Shown one piece after another: positions 24,706-34,103 of a stretch of DNA of 64,000 nucleotides. Position 1 is the first letter of the stretch. Each line of letters begins with the position of its first letter. The stretch covers positions 1 to 64,000 of the forward strand of contig PYJD01000023.1 in the NCBI GenBank assembly GCA_003635315.1, read 5' to 3'. The translations under genes and the position numbers were made by a program. The stretch is from Candidatus Poribacteria bacterium (GTDB lineage Bacteria > Poribacteria > WGA-4E > WGA-3G). Below the pieces are notes generated by a model. It was given only the letters and a program-made list of their open reading frames with translations. It was not told the DNA's origin and ran no database searches.

Positions 24706-26277
24706 ATGGTAAAATTGATATTTCTAAAACACTACCGTTATTGGCTTGCTGCATGTTCAGGTATATTACTATTTTGTAGCTATCCTAACATTAATTTTTA
24801 TCCAATTGCGTGGGTTGCCTTAGTTCCATTACTCATCGGTTTAGATAAAGTAGATAATTGGAAGTCTGCTTTTATAGTTGGATATATCTCAGGACTTCTA
24901 TTCTTCGCAGGATTATTATTTGCTATAGTACTGTTGTACCCGTATGCAAATATCTTTGTAACTATACTTGGATATGTACTGTTAGCAGCATACACTGCAG
25001 TCTATTTTGGCTTATTTTCTGTATTCGTTCATCATTTACGGTGGAAGTCAGGAATACTATACCCTTTAGCAGTTGCCACTGTATGGGTATCATTAGAATG
25101 GGTTCGAGGTTGGTTGTTCACAGGATTTCCATGGGGGTATTTGGGATATTCACAATGGAACAATCCTTCAGGTATCCAAATTGCTTCTATAACAGGTGTA
25201 TACGGTGTCAGTTTCCTCATCATATTCCTTAATGCAGGGATAGCATCAATTATTATTCATCGAAATGAATGGAGAAAAGAACTAACTACCGTTGGTATCC
25301 CCTTCTTAATCACGGTAATATGTATTGGTTACGGTGTTCTTCTTATCAATAGAAACGAATCCACTCCTAAGACCGAGGTGAAAGTTGGGTTAATTCCCGG
25401 TAATATAAAGCAAATTGATAAATGGAATTCACAAAAATTTCCTGAGATTTACAGAAAATATATCAGATTAACCCTTAAAGCAGCACAGGAGAAACCTGAT
25501 CTAATTGTTTGGCCCGAGACAACTGTCAGAGGACAAATATTAACAGGTGCATGGACTAATTATCATAATATTCTTAGCCAGATGATGAATTCTAATGGGG
25601 ATATACCTATGATCATTGGAGCAACAGATCCAGATGCAATGGGGGATATATATAATCGTGTCATTTCTTTATCTTCTGATGGAGAAATACTGGGTAAATA
25701 TGCAAAAATGCATCTTGTTCCATTTGGTGAGTATGTTCCCCTCAGTGATTTTTTACCGAATTTCATTCAATTCTTACCTTTTGAACCCGGTAAATCTGTT
25801 GAGATATTACCAATTACAAAATCTGGAGAAAGTAAAGGTGTAAAGGATTCTGTAAAAATCGGAACATCTATATGTTTTGAATCCGCGTTTCCAAACCATT
25901 TTCGTAAATTTGTAAAAAAAGGTGCGAATATCATGGGGATTCTTACGAACGATGCATGGTTTGTGGGGACAGCATTTCCAGAATTACATTTAGCTATGGC
26001 ACCTCTTCGTGCGGTTGAAAACAGAATTGATGTTTTTAGATGTGCAAATGGAGGTTACACCTGTACAATTGATAAATTTGGTAGAATTAGTTCATCCTTT
26101 GTAACACCAGTCAACAATAAAGACTATGTAATCTCCGGTATTTCACTGTTTGATGGTTATCAGACAATTTATACTCGTTATGGAGATTGGTTTCCAATTC
26201 TATCAATAATCGTTACATTATTAATATTCTCAGTTAAGATAGTAATTCACAAAAACACGACTCGTATACAGACATAA
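24706..26277 (+). CDS. lnt: Apolipoprotein N-acyltransferase
   Basis: The 523-residue inner-membrane enzyme adds the third acyl chain to outer-membrane lipoproteins. Several hydrophobic helices fill residues ~10-215, followed by a nitrilase-like domain. The catalytic triad is visible as Glu in WPETTVRG, Lys in YAKMHLVPFGEY and Cys in GTSICFES. A final helix (~495-515) anchors the C-terminus. The length is the family norm. The ATG at 24706 lacks a good ribosome site, so the exact start is uncertain. prfB follows after 16 nt, probably in one transcript; with the Lol genes downstream it indicates a diderm envelope. Confidence 0.95.
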   Translation: MVKLIFLKHYRYWLAACSGILLFCSYPNINFYPIAWVALVPLLIGLDKVDNWKSAFIVGYISGLLFFAGLLFAIVLLYPYANIFVTILGYVLLAAYTAVYFGLFSVFVHHLRWKSGILYPLAVATVWVSLEWVRGWLFTGFPWGYLGYSQWNNPSGIQIASITGVYGVSFLIIFLNAGIASIIIHRNEWRKELTTVGIPFLITVICIGYGVLLINRNESTPKTEVKVGLIPGNIKQIDKWNSQKFPEIYRKYIRLTLKAAQEKPDLIVWPETTVRGQILTGAWTNYHNILSQMMNSNGDIPMIIGATDPDAMGDIYNRVISLSSDGEILGKYAKMHLVPFGEYVPLSDFLPNFIQFLPFEPGKSVEILPITKSGESKGVKDSVKIGTSICFESAFPNHFRKFVKKGANIMGILTNDAWFVGTAFPELHLAMAPLRAVENRIDVFRCANGGYTCTIDKFGRISSSFVTPVNNKDYVISGISLFDGYQTIYTRYGDWFPILSIIVTLLIFSVKIVIHKNTTRIQT

Positions 26278-26293
26278 GAAAGGAATAGGTATT

Positions 26294-27392
26294 TTGGTTG
26301 AATTAAAAACACAGATAGATACATGTACAACTCGACTTCAAGAACTCAGGGGGTATCTTTGACCTTGAAGTAAAACAGAAAGAACTTGAAGAACTTGAGA
26401 AAGAAGCATTAAGTACTGAATTCTGGGAAAATACACAAAGAGTACAAACAGTTCATCAAAGGATCTCATACCTAAAAGAGGAAATTAACGAATTTAGCCA
26501 TTTAGCAAGTACAATAGACGATCTCCAAGTGCTCTACGAATTGGCTGTTGAGGAGAATGAGACGGACATCCTATCGGAAATTGAAACCGGTTTAGAATCT
26601 GCTGGTCAACAATTTGAGACAATTGAACTCAAATTAATGTTGGATGATGAATTTGATGAAAATAATGCAATCATAAATATACATCCAGGGGCAGGTGGTG
26701 TGGACGCTCAAGATTGGGCAGGGATGTTGATGAGAATGCATCTCAGATGGTGCGATCAACACAATTACACGACTGAAGTCGTAGACATTACAAACGGAGA
26801 TGAAGCAGGTATTAAAGGTGCAACCATATTAGCTAAGGGAACTTATGCATTCGGATACCTGAAAGCGGAATCTGGGGTACATCGTCTCGTTAGACTTTCC
26901 CCATTTGATTATAATAACAAACGGCATACTTCATTTGCAGCAGTCCATGTAACCCCAGAGATCGATGATAGTGTTGAGGTGGAAATCAACAATGAAGACC
27001 TCAGAATTGATACATACAGAGCCAGTGGTGCTGGGGGTCAACATGTAAACGTTACGGATTCTGCTGTTAGAATTACACATATACCTACAGGTATTATAAT
27101 CCAATGTCAAAATGAACGATCACAACACAGAAACAGAGAGATTGCTATGAAAGTGTTACGATCACGTTTGTATGAACATTTACGAGCGCAAAGAGATGAA
27201 GAATTGGCAAAACTACAACCCGAAAGAAGGAATATCGATTTTGGAAGTCAAATTAGATCTTATGTTCTTCATCCATATCAACGGGTAAAAGATAACAGAA
27301 CAAGCCTTGAAACCGGAAATGTTGATGCTGTCTTAAATGGGGATTTAGATATGTTTATTGAGGGATTCTTAAAGATGAAACCTACTAAATAA
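26294..27392 (+). CDS. prfB: Peptide chain release factor 2 with programmed +1 frameshift
   Basis: Translation starts at a TTG (26294) after AGGAATAGG, runs 22 codons to an in-frame TGA at 26360-26362, and continues after a +1 shift at CTT-T into the long frame, giving about 365 residues. RF2 traits are the SPF stop-codon anticodon tripeptide in VRLSPFDYN and the catalytic GGQ in ASGAGGQHVN. RF2 recognises UGA and UAA, and the internal UGA lets it control its own level. The gene lies 16 nt after lnt and 24 nt before the first beta-helix gene. A simple ORF call would miss the first ~78 residues. Confidence 0.96.
26345..26363 (+). promoter_or_regulatory. RF2 programmed frameshift site
   Basis: CTC AGG GGG TAT CTT TGA C contains the Shine-Dalgarno-like AGGGGG three bases before the CTT slippery codon, then the UGA stop followed by C. 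This is the canonical prfB autoregulatory signal. When RF2 is scarce the ribosome shifts +1 onto GAC and makes the full protein. Confidence 0.97.
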
Positions 27393-27416
27393 GATTACAT
27401 TTAATAGGAGAAACTC

Positions 27417-28838
27417 ATGGACAGATTACGATGTAGTATATACAGTCTTATTATCCTTATGATATTTTTTGTTATTGTTAACTCTTATGCAGCCACAATA
27501 CATGTACCAAAAGAACAATTTACCATACAATCTGGAATTGATGCTGCCGTAGATGGTGATACTGTTTTGGTTGCAGCGGGGACCTATAAAGGAAATGGAA
27601 ACGTCAATTTGGACTTTAAAGGGAAACAGATAATTGTAAAATCTGAAAGTGGACCAGCAAAAACAAGAATATCATGTTCATATACACCCAACACACGTGG
27701 GTTTAGCTTTACCAACAATGAAACAAATGATGCTATTTTAGAAGGTTTTTCAATTCGTAATGGAGTCCATACAAATGGTGGAGGAATTTACATTCATAAT
27801 TCTTCACCAACAATTAAGAATTGTTATATTGAGTGGAACCGTGTTGTCAGAGATGATAATTCGACAGGAAACGGTGGGGGCATTTACGCGAAGAATTCAG
27901 ATGTCGTGTTAATAGGATGTACTATTAGCAATAACCGTGCTCCTTACTATGGGGGTGGTATCTTCTTTGAAGGATCGGATGATGATTTTGAACTAAAACC
28001 AGGACGGTATCAACCAACAGTGATTGACTGTACTATTTCACATAATACGGGTACTGGCATACATAGCATAGAGGATGTACAGACTATCATCAAAGACTCA
28101 AAAGTTTCTCAGAATTCAAGACGAGGTGTAGTAGCCTCTATTTTTCAAAGAGGTGGTACTATCATTACGAACTGTGTAATCTCTCAAAACACGGGTGGTG
28201 GTGTGGAATGCAGCGAATATTCAATATTGAAGATCCACGATTCTGTCATCAAACAAAATACTGGAGAGGTCGGTGGAGGAATCTACGCAAGTCCATCAGC
28301 TCAAATTGAGGCTACGAACTGTGTTATTGCTCAGAATATTGCACAGGATTCGGGTGGCGGTGTTGGTATAGAATCTAAATTAGGTGATGTGACCATAGCC
28401 AATTGTACCATAACACGGAATGTTTCAGAAGAAAGAGGTGGTGGGGTATACGCTTCATTATTTGGTGGTGGTTGGACTATGTTGAATTCTATAGTATGGG
28501 GAAATAGTTCCAATAGTACTCATAATGAAATCTATGGGAGTGGACCAAGAATTATCATAAGAAATTCTAATATCAAGGATGGAATCAAGGGATTTGTAAA
28601 ACCCCCTGACGAAGATTGGTTAATCTATGAGAATAACATTGAAGTTGATCCGCTCTTCGTAAATCCTGACATTGGAGATTATACCCTTGAAGCTAACAGT
28701 CCCGCTCTTGCAATGGGACATACAGCAGATTTAAAAATCGATACTGAAGAAGAACAAGAGCAAGTAAAAGATCCACTTAATGTGACTTCAATCGGAAAAA
28801 TGGTTGTAAAATGGGGTGTTTTGAAACAAGGAGATTAG
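27417..28838 (+). CDS. Secreted right-handed beta-helix protein, paralogue 1
   Basis: The 473-residue protein has a signal peptide ending near Ser-Tyr-Ala-Ala. Next comes the DUF1565/NosD-like opening Thr-Ile-Gln-Ser-Gly-Ile-Asp-Ala-Ala-Val-Asp-Gly-Asp-Thr-Val, then many ~22-residue coils of the type Asn-Cys-Val/Ile-Ile-x-x-Asn-x-Gly-Gly-Gly-Ile-Tyr. This is the parallel beta-helix (pectin-lyase fold) seen in polysaccharide-active or surface proteins. No catalytic set is evident, so binding rather than cleavage is possible. It sits between prfB and a close paralogue, all on the plus strand. Confidence 0.85.
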   Translation: MDRLRCSIYSLIILMIFFVIVNSYAATIHVPKEQFTIQSGIDAAVDGDTVLVAAGTYKGNGNVNLDFKGKQIIVKSESGPAKTRISCSYTPNTRGFSFTNNETNDAILEGFSIRNGVHTNGGGIYIHNSSPTIKNCYIEWNRVVRDDNSTGNGGGIYAKNSDVVLIGCTISNNRAPYYGGGIFFEGSDDDFELKPGRYQPTVIDCTISHNTGTGIHSIEDVQTIIKDSKVSQNSRRGVVASIFQRGGTIITNCVISQNTGGGVECSEYSILKIHDSVIKQNTGEVGGGIYASPSAQIEATNCVIAQNIAQDSGGGVGIESKLGDVTIANCTITRNVSEERGGGVYASLFGGGWTMLNSIVWGNSSNSTHNEIYGSGPRIIIRNSNIKDGIKGFVKPPDEDWLIYENNIEVDPLFVNPDIGDYTLEANSPALAMGHTADLKIDTEEEQEQVKDPLNVTSIGKMVVKWGVLKQGD

Positions 28839-28858
28839 CCATACTGTAGGAGAACTGA

Positions 28859-30145
28859 ATGAAGAGATATAGCCAACAATTTTCCATGATTATCATGCTA
28901 TGTTTTTTTTGCATGAATTCCTCACTTTTTGCTGCAGTGATACATATTCCTGACGATCATCCTACAATACAAGCTGGAATTGATGCTGCCGTAGATGGTG
29001 ATACTGTCTTGGTTAAACCGGGAACCTACACAGGTATTGGAAATGTAAACATAGATTTCAAGGGTAAACGTATTACTGTTGAATCACAGAATGGACCAAG
29101 AACTACAATTATAGATTGTGAAGAAAAAGCAGAAACAAGAGGTATCATTTTCCAGAATCAAGAAACAAGTGATTCTGTTCTGGATGGATTCACTATTAAA
29201 AATGGGAACCATGAATATAGTGGTGGAATTTTTTGCTATGATGCCTCTCCATTGATTAAAAACTGTGTCATTACCCAAAACCGTGGAAATGGTGTTTATT
29301 TGTCTGGTGGAAATACGTTTGGTGGAGAAAGACCTAAACCCACACTAATTGATTGTATTATTTCTGAAAATACAAGCAATGGTATATATTCTCGAAGCTT
29401 TTTATTAATTGAAGTCAGAGGATGTACAATAGCAAGAAACAGTGCTCGCGGTGTAGTATGTATCAGTAATTATTCATTTGAAAATAATATTATTTCCCAT
29501 TCTATAATTGAACAAAATGGTAAAGGTGGAATTGAACTTTCTACCAACTCAAACTTAAAAATAACTGAATCTATAATAAGACAGAATATAGCAGAGTCAG
29601 GTGGTGGCATAGCTTGTTCCCGGACATGCAATTTAGATATCTCCAATTGTCTCATTGCTGAAAACATAGCAACAAGGTGGGGTGGTGGATTAGATATTGA
29701 ATCTTGGTCAGGAAAAGCAACAATCTCCCATTGTACGATTACCCAAAATTCTGCTGGAATCAAAGGTGGAGGAATCTATTTTAGTTCTACACCAGCAAAT
29801 AGAAGTGTCCTTAATGTAACCAATTCGATTATTTGGAACAATAAATCTGATGGCACTTACCCAGAAGTCCTATTAACTGGCAATGGAATATCTATCCAAT
29901 CCAGTAATATTAAAGATGGACTTCAAGGAATCAAACGTGAAGTAGATGGAAACCTGTTTGCCTATGAAGATAACATTGATATTGATCCACTCTTTGTTAA
30001 TGTTGATAATGGTGATTATAGACTAAAACCAAATAGTCCCGCTGCTGCAATGGGGGTACATGCTACAATAGAGAATCTGCTTAGTGTTAACTCGGTTGGT
30101 AAGATATTAGTTAAGTGGGCAAAACTAAAACAGAACACACGTTAG
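28859..30145 (+). CDS. Secreted right-handed beta-helix protein, paralogue 2
   Basis: This 428-residue protein parallels its upstream neighbour throughout: signal peptide, Pro-Thr-Ile-Gln-Ala-Gly-Ile-Asp-Ala-Ala opening, beta-helix coils with Gly-Gly-Gly-Ile, an Ile-Asp-Pro-Leu-Phe-Val-Asn segment and a conserved tail ending Val-Lys-Trp-Ala-Lys-Leu-Lys-Gln. The 5' coding DNA is nearly identical to paralogue 1 over about 40 bases around 28975-29015, suggesting recent duplication or gene conversion. The gap between the two genes is 20 nt with TAGGAG before the ATG, so they are one operon. The function is unknown. Confidence 0.85.
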   Translation: MKRYSQQFSMIIMLCFFCMNSSLFAAVIHIPDDHPTIQAGIDAAVDGDTVLVKPGTYTGIGNVNIDFKGKRITVESQNGPRTTIIDCEEKAETRGIIFQNQETSDSVLDGFTIKNGNHEYSGGIFCYDASPLIKNCVITQNRGNGVYLSGGNTFGGERPKPTLIDCIISENTSNGIYSRSFLLIEVRGCTIARNSARGVVCISNYSFENNIISHSIIEQNGKGGIELSTNSNLKITESIIRQNIAESGGGIACSRTCNLDISNCLIAENIATRWGGGLDIESWSGKATISHCTITQNSAGIKGGGIYFSSTPANRSVLNVTNSIIWNNKSDGTYPEVLLTGNGISIQSSNIKDGLQGIKREVDGNLFAYEDNIDIDPLFVNVDNGDYRLKPNSPAAAMGVHATIENLLSVNSVGKILVKWAKLKQNTR

Positions 30146-30501
30146 AATGATATTATATGGTGAAATATTGACATAATTATACACATTACTTGTAGGAGCG
30201 ATCTCCGAATCGCGATCAAACCCTTTGATAATCGGGAATTGGAATTCCCTCCTACAAGTCAGTATGTAGAATAAATTGTATATTCTACCATATAGTTAAT
30301 GAAATATTCGAATATCGTGCTGTAAGGTCTTTATCTCAATCTTAAAGTTTGTAGATTCGGTTCTCAATAGAATTCCACCAGATGGATTGGATAATTGAAT
30401 GCTCCTACCTATAAATTGGTTTGATGTTGCATAGATAAGGAAATAAGAGTATAATTAAAAGGTCTATAATATATTGATCAGAGTGGAAGGAGGGTAGATA
30501 T
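30146..30501. other. Intergenic region upstream of lysS
   Basis: This 356-nt gap holds one palindromic repeat (30190-30257), and the lysS promoter is expected after it. The rest shows no gene. Confidence 0.5.
30190..30257. repeat. Palindromic extragenic repeat, copy 3
   Basis: It runs from TTGTAGGAGCGATCTCCGAA to GAATTCCCTCCTACAA. It is close to the reverse complement of copies at 15434 and 50846 and has a short central GATAATCGGGAATT stretch. It follows the second beta-helix gene, where it could act as a transcript end. Confidence 0.85.
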
Positions 30502-31974
30502 ATGGAAGAATCAAATGACTTAATGCGACAACGAAAAGAAAAAGTAAATGAAATCCGTGAAGCAGGTATAAACCCTTATCCGCATCAATATACGCCAACA
30601 CATTCAACCTCACTCATACATGAACAATTTGAGGATGCGGATGATACACCAGATGAGAAAAACAAAGTCACTATCGCTGGACGGATAATGACAAAACGCG
30701 ATCATGGTAAAAGTAGTTTCGCACATCTACAAGATAGTGAAGGTCAAATCCAAATATACATACGAAGGGATAATGTTGGACAAGATTCCTATCAAATATA
30801 TCGGAAAGTTGATGTCGGTGATATAATCGGAGTGAATGGCGTCGTTTTTCGAACACGCACGGGTGAGTTAACTATACTGGCTGATACCGTCGAATTACTC
30901 TCCAAATCCATAAGACCTCTACCTGAAAAATGGCACGGTTTGCAAGATAAGCAGACAAGGTACAGACAACGTTATGCTGACCTTATCATGAATCCTGAAG
31001 TTAAAGATGTTTTTATAAAGAGAACACAAATTATACAAACTATACGGGATATGCTTAATGATGACCATTTTATTGAAGTAGAAACTCCTGTCTTACAACC
31101 TATTTATGGTGGGGCAAGTGCACGACCATTTACTACATATCATAATACGTTAGATCAACCTTTATATCTTAGAATCGCAAATGAACTATATCTAAAGAGA
31201 TTAATTGTTGGTGGATTTGATAGAGTTTATGAATTCTCACGGGATTTCAGAAACGAAGGTATGGACAGAGATCACAATCCAGAATTTACTATGTTAGAAC
31301 TCTATCAAGCTTATGCTGATTACCATGAAATAATGGAGCTAACAGAGAATCTTATCGCACAGACTGTTGAAAAACTACATGGAACAACAAAAATACAATA
31401 CCAAGAGCAAGCCTTAGATTTTACACCCCCTTGGAACAGAATTACTATGGTCGAATCAATTAAACAACATAGTGAATTCGATCCTGATTCCCTTTCTGAT
31501 GACGAACTATACAATAAGTCTGTAAATGCTGGAATCGAATTAGTCGGTGATGAATCTAAAGGTGAAATTGTAGCAGTGCTCTTTGATACTTTTGTTGAAG
31601 ATAAGCTCATACAACCCACTTTTGTTTATGATTACCCTATTGAAGTATCTCCTTTTGCAAAAAAGAAACCTGAAAATCCTGATTATGTTGAACGGTTTGA
31701 GTTTTTTATATCTGGAATGGAAGTAGGAAACGCTTTCAGTGAACTAAATGATCCCATTGACCAACGACAACGTTTCTTAGAACAAGCCAGTAATTTGGAA
31801 AAAGGCGATGAAGAAGCATTCATGGTGGATGAAGATTATTTAAGAGCTTTGGAATACGGAATGCCACCCACTGGTGGACTCGGAATCGGTATTGATAGAT
31901 TAACTATGCTATTGACGGATCAATATTCCATTCGTGATGTGATTCTGTTTCCACAAATGCGTCCAGAAAGTTAA
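30502..31974 (+). CDS. lysS: Lysyl-tRNA synthetase, class II
   Basis: The 490-residue enzyme charges tRNA-Lys. It has an N-terminal OB-fold anticodon-binding domain (Val-Thr-Ile-Ala-Gly-Arg-Ile, residues ~55-150) and the class II catalytic core with motif 2 (FRNEGMDRDHNPEFT) and motif 3 (GGLGIGIDRLTML). The length is normal. The ATG follows GGAGGG at good spacing. The stop overlaps the next start by one base (TAATG), so the GNAT gene is translationally coupled to it. Confidence 0.98.
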   Translation: MEESNDLMRQRKEKVNEIREAGINPYPHQYTPTHSTSLIHEQFEDADDTPDEKNKVTIAGRIMTKRDHGKSSFAHLQDSEGQIQIYIRRDNVGQDSYQIYRKVDVGDIIGVNGVVFRTRTGELTILADTVELLSKSIRPLPEKWHGLQDKQTRYRQRYADLIMNPEVKDVFIKRTQIIQTIRDMLNDDHFIEVETPVLQPIYGGASARPFTTYHNTLDQPLYLRIANELYLKRLIVGGFDRVYEFSRDFRNEGMDRDHNPEFTMLELYQAYADYHEIMELTENLIAQTVEKLHGTTKIQYQEQALDFTPPWNRITMVESIKQHSEFDPDSLSDDELYNKSVNAGIELVGDESKGEIVAVLFDTFVEDKLIQPTFVYDYPIEVSPFAKKKPENPDYVERFEFFISGMEVGNAFSELNDPIDQRQRFLEQASNLEKGDEEAFMVDEDYLRALEYGMPPTGGLGIGIDRLTMLLTDQYSIRDVILFPQMRPES

Positions 31975-32579
31975 TGCTTACACCACCGATACTACATACA
32001 GGAAGGTTGATACTACGACCATTTAACCTTGAAGATGCTTCAGATGTACAACGACTGGCTGGTGAAAGAGATATAGCAGCCAACACTGCTGTTATTCCAC
32101 ATCCCTACGAAGATGGCATTGCAGAGGAGTGGATTCGTTCACATAAAATCAGTTGTGAAAATGGTACTGCACTCAATTTAGCTATTACACTAAAAGATAA
32201 CCATGACTCTCAAGAGACTATTCTAATAGGGGCAATCAGTATAAGTATTGATCTCAAAGAGAAAATTGGAGAACTCGGGTTTTGGATTGGGAAACCGTAT
32301 TGGAACAAAGGATATTGTACTGAAGCAGCAAAAGAAGTGCTCACGTATGGTCTTAATAATATTAAGCTAAAGAGTATTCACGCTTTTCATTTTGGTCGAA
32401 ATCCTGCATCTGGTAGAGTCTTACAAAAAATCGGAATGCAACATGAAGACTCTTTCCCAAACGCTATTGAAAAATGGGGAAAGAAGGAAGACCTAATCAA
32501 ATATAATATTCAAAGTAATGTTATTAATTCCTGGTACAACATAATCTATGATAAATTTTTATGGCTACAACTGTTATAG
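31974..32579 (+). CDS. GNAT N-acetyltransferase, RimJ/RimL-like
   Basis: The 201-residue protein has the RimJ/RimL pattern: Arg-Leu-Ile-Leu-Arg-Pro-Phe at the N-terminus, Glu-Leu-Gly-Phe-Trp-Ile near 103, Trp-Asn-Lys-Gly-Tyr-Cys-Thr-Glu-Ala as the acetyl-CoA loop and Asn-Pro-Ala-Ser-Gly-Arg-Val-Leu-Gln-Lys-Ile-Gly-Met. It should acetylate an amine, perhaps a protein N-terminus. The start overlaps the lysS stop. The last ~25 residues beyond the domain are hydrophobic and poorly conserved. Confidence 0.9.
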   Translation: MLTPPILHTGRLILRPFNLEDASDVQRLAGERDIAANTAVIPHPYEDGIAEEWIRSHKISCENGTALNLAITLKDNHDSQETILIGAISISIDLKEKIGELGFWIGKPYWNKGYCTEAAKEVLTYGLNNIKLKSIHAFHFGRNPASGRVLQKIGMQHEDSFPNAIEKWGKKEDLIKYNIQSNVINSWYNIIYDKFLWLQLL

Positions 32580-32600
32580 AAAACTTATTAAATCTATTAT

Positions 32601-34061
32601 ATGAAATTTGAATGGTTCGTAGCCTCACGGTATTTACTGTCTCGAAGAAAACAATCCTTTATTTCCATTATAAGTGTTATATCAATAGTTGGTGTTTCAC
32701 TTGGTGTGGCAACTGTAATATTGGTTATTGCTGTTTTGGATGGGGTTGAACATGGACTCAGGGATAGATTCCTTGCTAATGAAGCACACGTAGCAGTTAG
32801 CAAATTTGACAGAGGGTTTTTTGATAATTATAAGGATAGAATTGATGCTATTCAAAAGGTAGATGGTGTAACCTCTGCATCCCCTGTCGTATATACCCAA
32901 TCCGCAATTTTTCAAAAGGGTAGCCAACGTATTGAAGATGTAATTTATATCAAAGGAATTGATCCTGAAGTAGAGGATACAGTTACCGGTTTTTCTAAAT
33001 TTGTTGAAGGATCAATTGCTTTTCAAGATCAGAAGATAATTGATCAAGCAAGTTTTCTCAACGATGAGTCAGTTACCGGGGGTATAGTACTTGGGTCACG
33101 TTTAGCAAGAAATTTAACATTACATCAAGGTGATATTCTAAGACTTGTCGTAAACTTACAGGAAGACCCCCATTCTCCTGGTGCGTATCTGCCAAGAATC
33201 AGAAATTTTGTTGTAATCGGTTTCTATGAATCTGAATTAGCTGTTTATGATAGTAGAATGGCTTTTATCCATTTGGATACCGCGCAAAAAATATATGAAG
33301 AAGAAGGGAGTATTAATGTAATATTGGTACGTTTGGATGATCCTGAACAAGCACCTACAATTGGAGATAAGCTTATTGATGTTGCTTCATTCACACCAAT
33401 TGATATGCCGATTACAACCACTTGGTTGGATACACATGCACCTCTGTTTGCTGCATTAGAATTAGAGAAAATGGCTACTGTCATTATTGAAGCACTCATT
33501 ATTTTAGTTGCAGCATTTAACATTGCAAGCACATTGATAATGACAGTGATGGAAAAAACAAGAGATGTTGGCACTTTACGTACACTTGGCGCATCACGGG
33601 GCAATATCATGTATATATTCATGATTCAGGGATGTGTAATTGGGATGTTAGGTACACTTCTCGGAACCGCATTGGGATTAGGAGTTTGTAAATTATTGAG
33701 TACCAATGTCATTCGACCTTCACCATTGATAGCTTTCGCAACTATAGGATTGTTAATACTCTTACAAATTAGTATCACTCTTAAGTTGATACTATCAAGA
33801 ATGAAACTAAAGAAAATCGTAATGTTGGTATTTTGGATTGTTGGAATAACCTTTGTCTTATATTGTTTAGTTCAGCCAATCTCATTAGAAGAATTAGGTT
33901 TGAGTGAGATATATCAGATGAATCAACTACCCATAAAAATAAATTGGTTTTTTGTCGGTTTTATTAACCTTCTCTCATTCTCTATCTGTTGGTTAGCAAC
34001 GATTTATCCAGCATTTCAGGCATCTAATATGAGGCCAATTGAAGCGCTGCAATATGAATGA
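32601..34061 (+). CDS. Lipoprotein-releasing permease LolC/LolE-like
   Basis: The 486-residue permease forms the membrane part of the complex that detaches lipoproteins from the inner membrane. It starts with the typical Phe-x-x-Ala-Ser-Arg-Tyr-Leu, a first helix (~20-43), a large periplasmic domain (~45-290), then FtsX-type helices with Ala-Phe-Asn-Ile-Ala-Ser and Arg-Asp-Val-Gly-Thr-Leu-Arg-Thr-Leu-Gly-Ala. Usual LolC/E proteins are ~400 residues with four helices. Here two extra hydrophobic segments lie between residues ~375 and 430. Only one permease gene is present, so it may act as a homodimer with the downstream ATPase. Confidence 0.9.
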   Translation: MKFEWFVASRYLLSRRKQSFISIISVISIVGVSLGVATVILVIAVLDGVEHGLRDRFLANEAHVAVSKFDRGFFDNYKDRIDAIQKVDGVTSASPVVYTQSAIFQKGSQRIEDVIYIKGIDPEVEDTVTGFSKFVEGSIAFQDQKIIDQASFLNDESVTGGIVLGSRLARNLTLHQGDILRLVVNLQEDPHSPGAYLPRIRNFVVIGFYESELAVYDSRMAFIHLDTAQKIYEEEGSINVILVRLDDPEQAPTIGDKLIDVASFTPIDMPITTTWLDTHAPLFAALELEKMATVIIEALIILVAAFNIASTLIMTVMEKTRDVGTLRTLGASRGNIMYIFMIQGCVIGMLGTLLGTALGLGVCKLLSTNVIRPSPLIAFATIGLLILLQISITLKLILSRMKLKKIVMLVFWIVGITFVLYCLVQPISLEELGLSEIYQMNQLPIKINWFFVGFINLLSFSICWLATIYPAFQASNMRPIEALQYE

Positions 34062-34103
34062 TAATGTAATTGCATGTTCACTATACAGTGAATCTCTGAT
34101 GTT

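Noticed and set aside
26294..26362. A frameshifted or broken prfB
   Set aside because: The stop sits in the canonical AGGGGG-CTT-TGA-C programmed site, so this is regulation and not a pseudogene.
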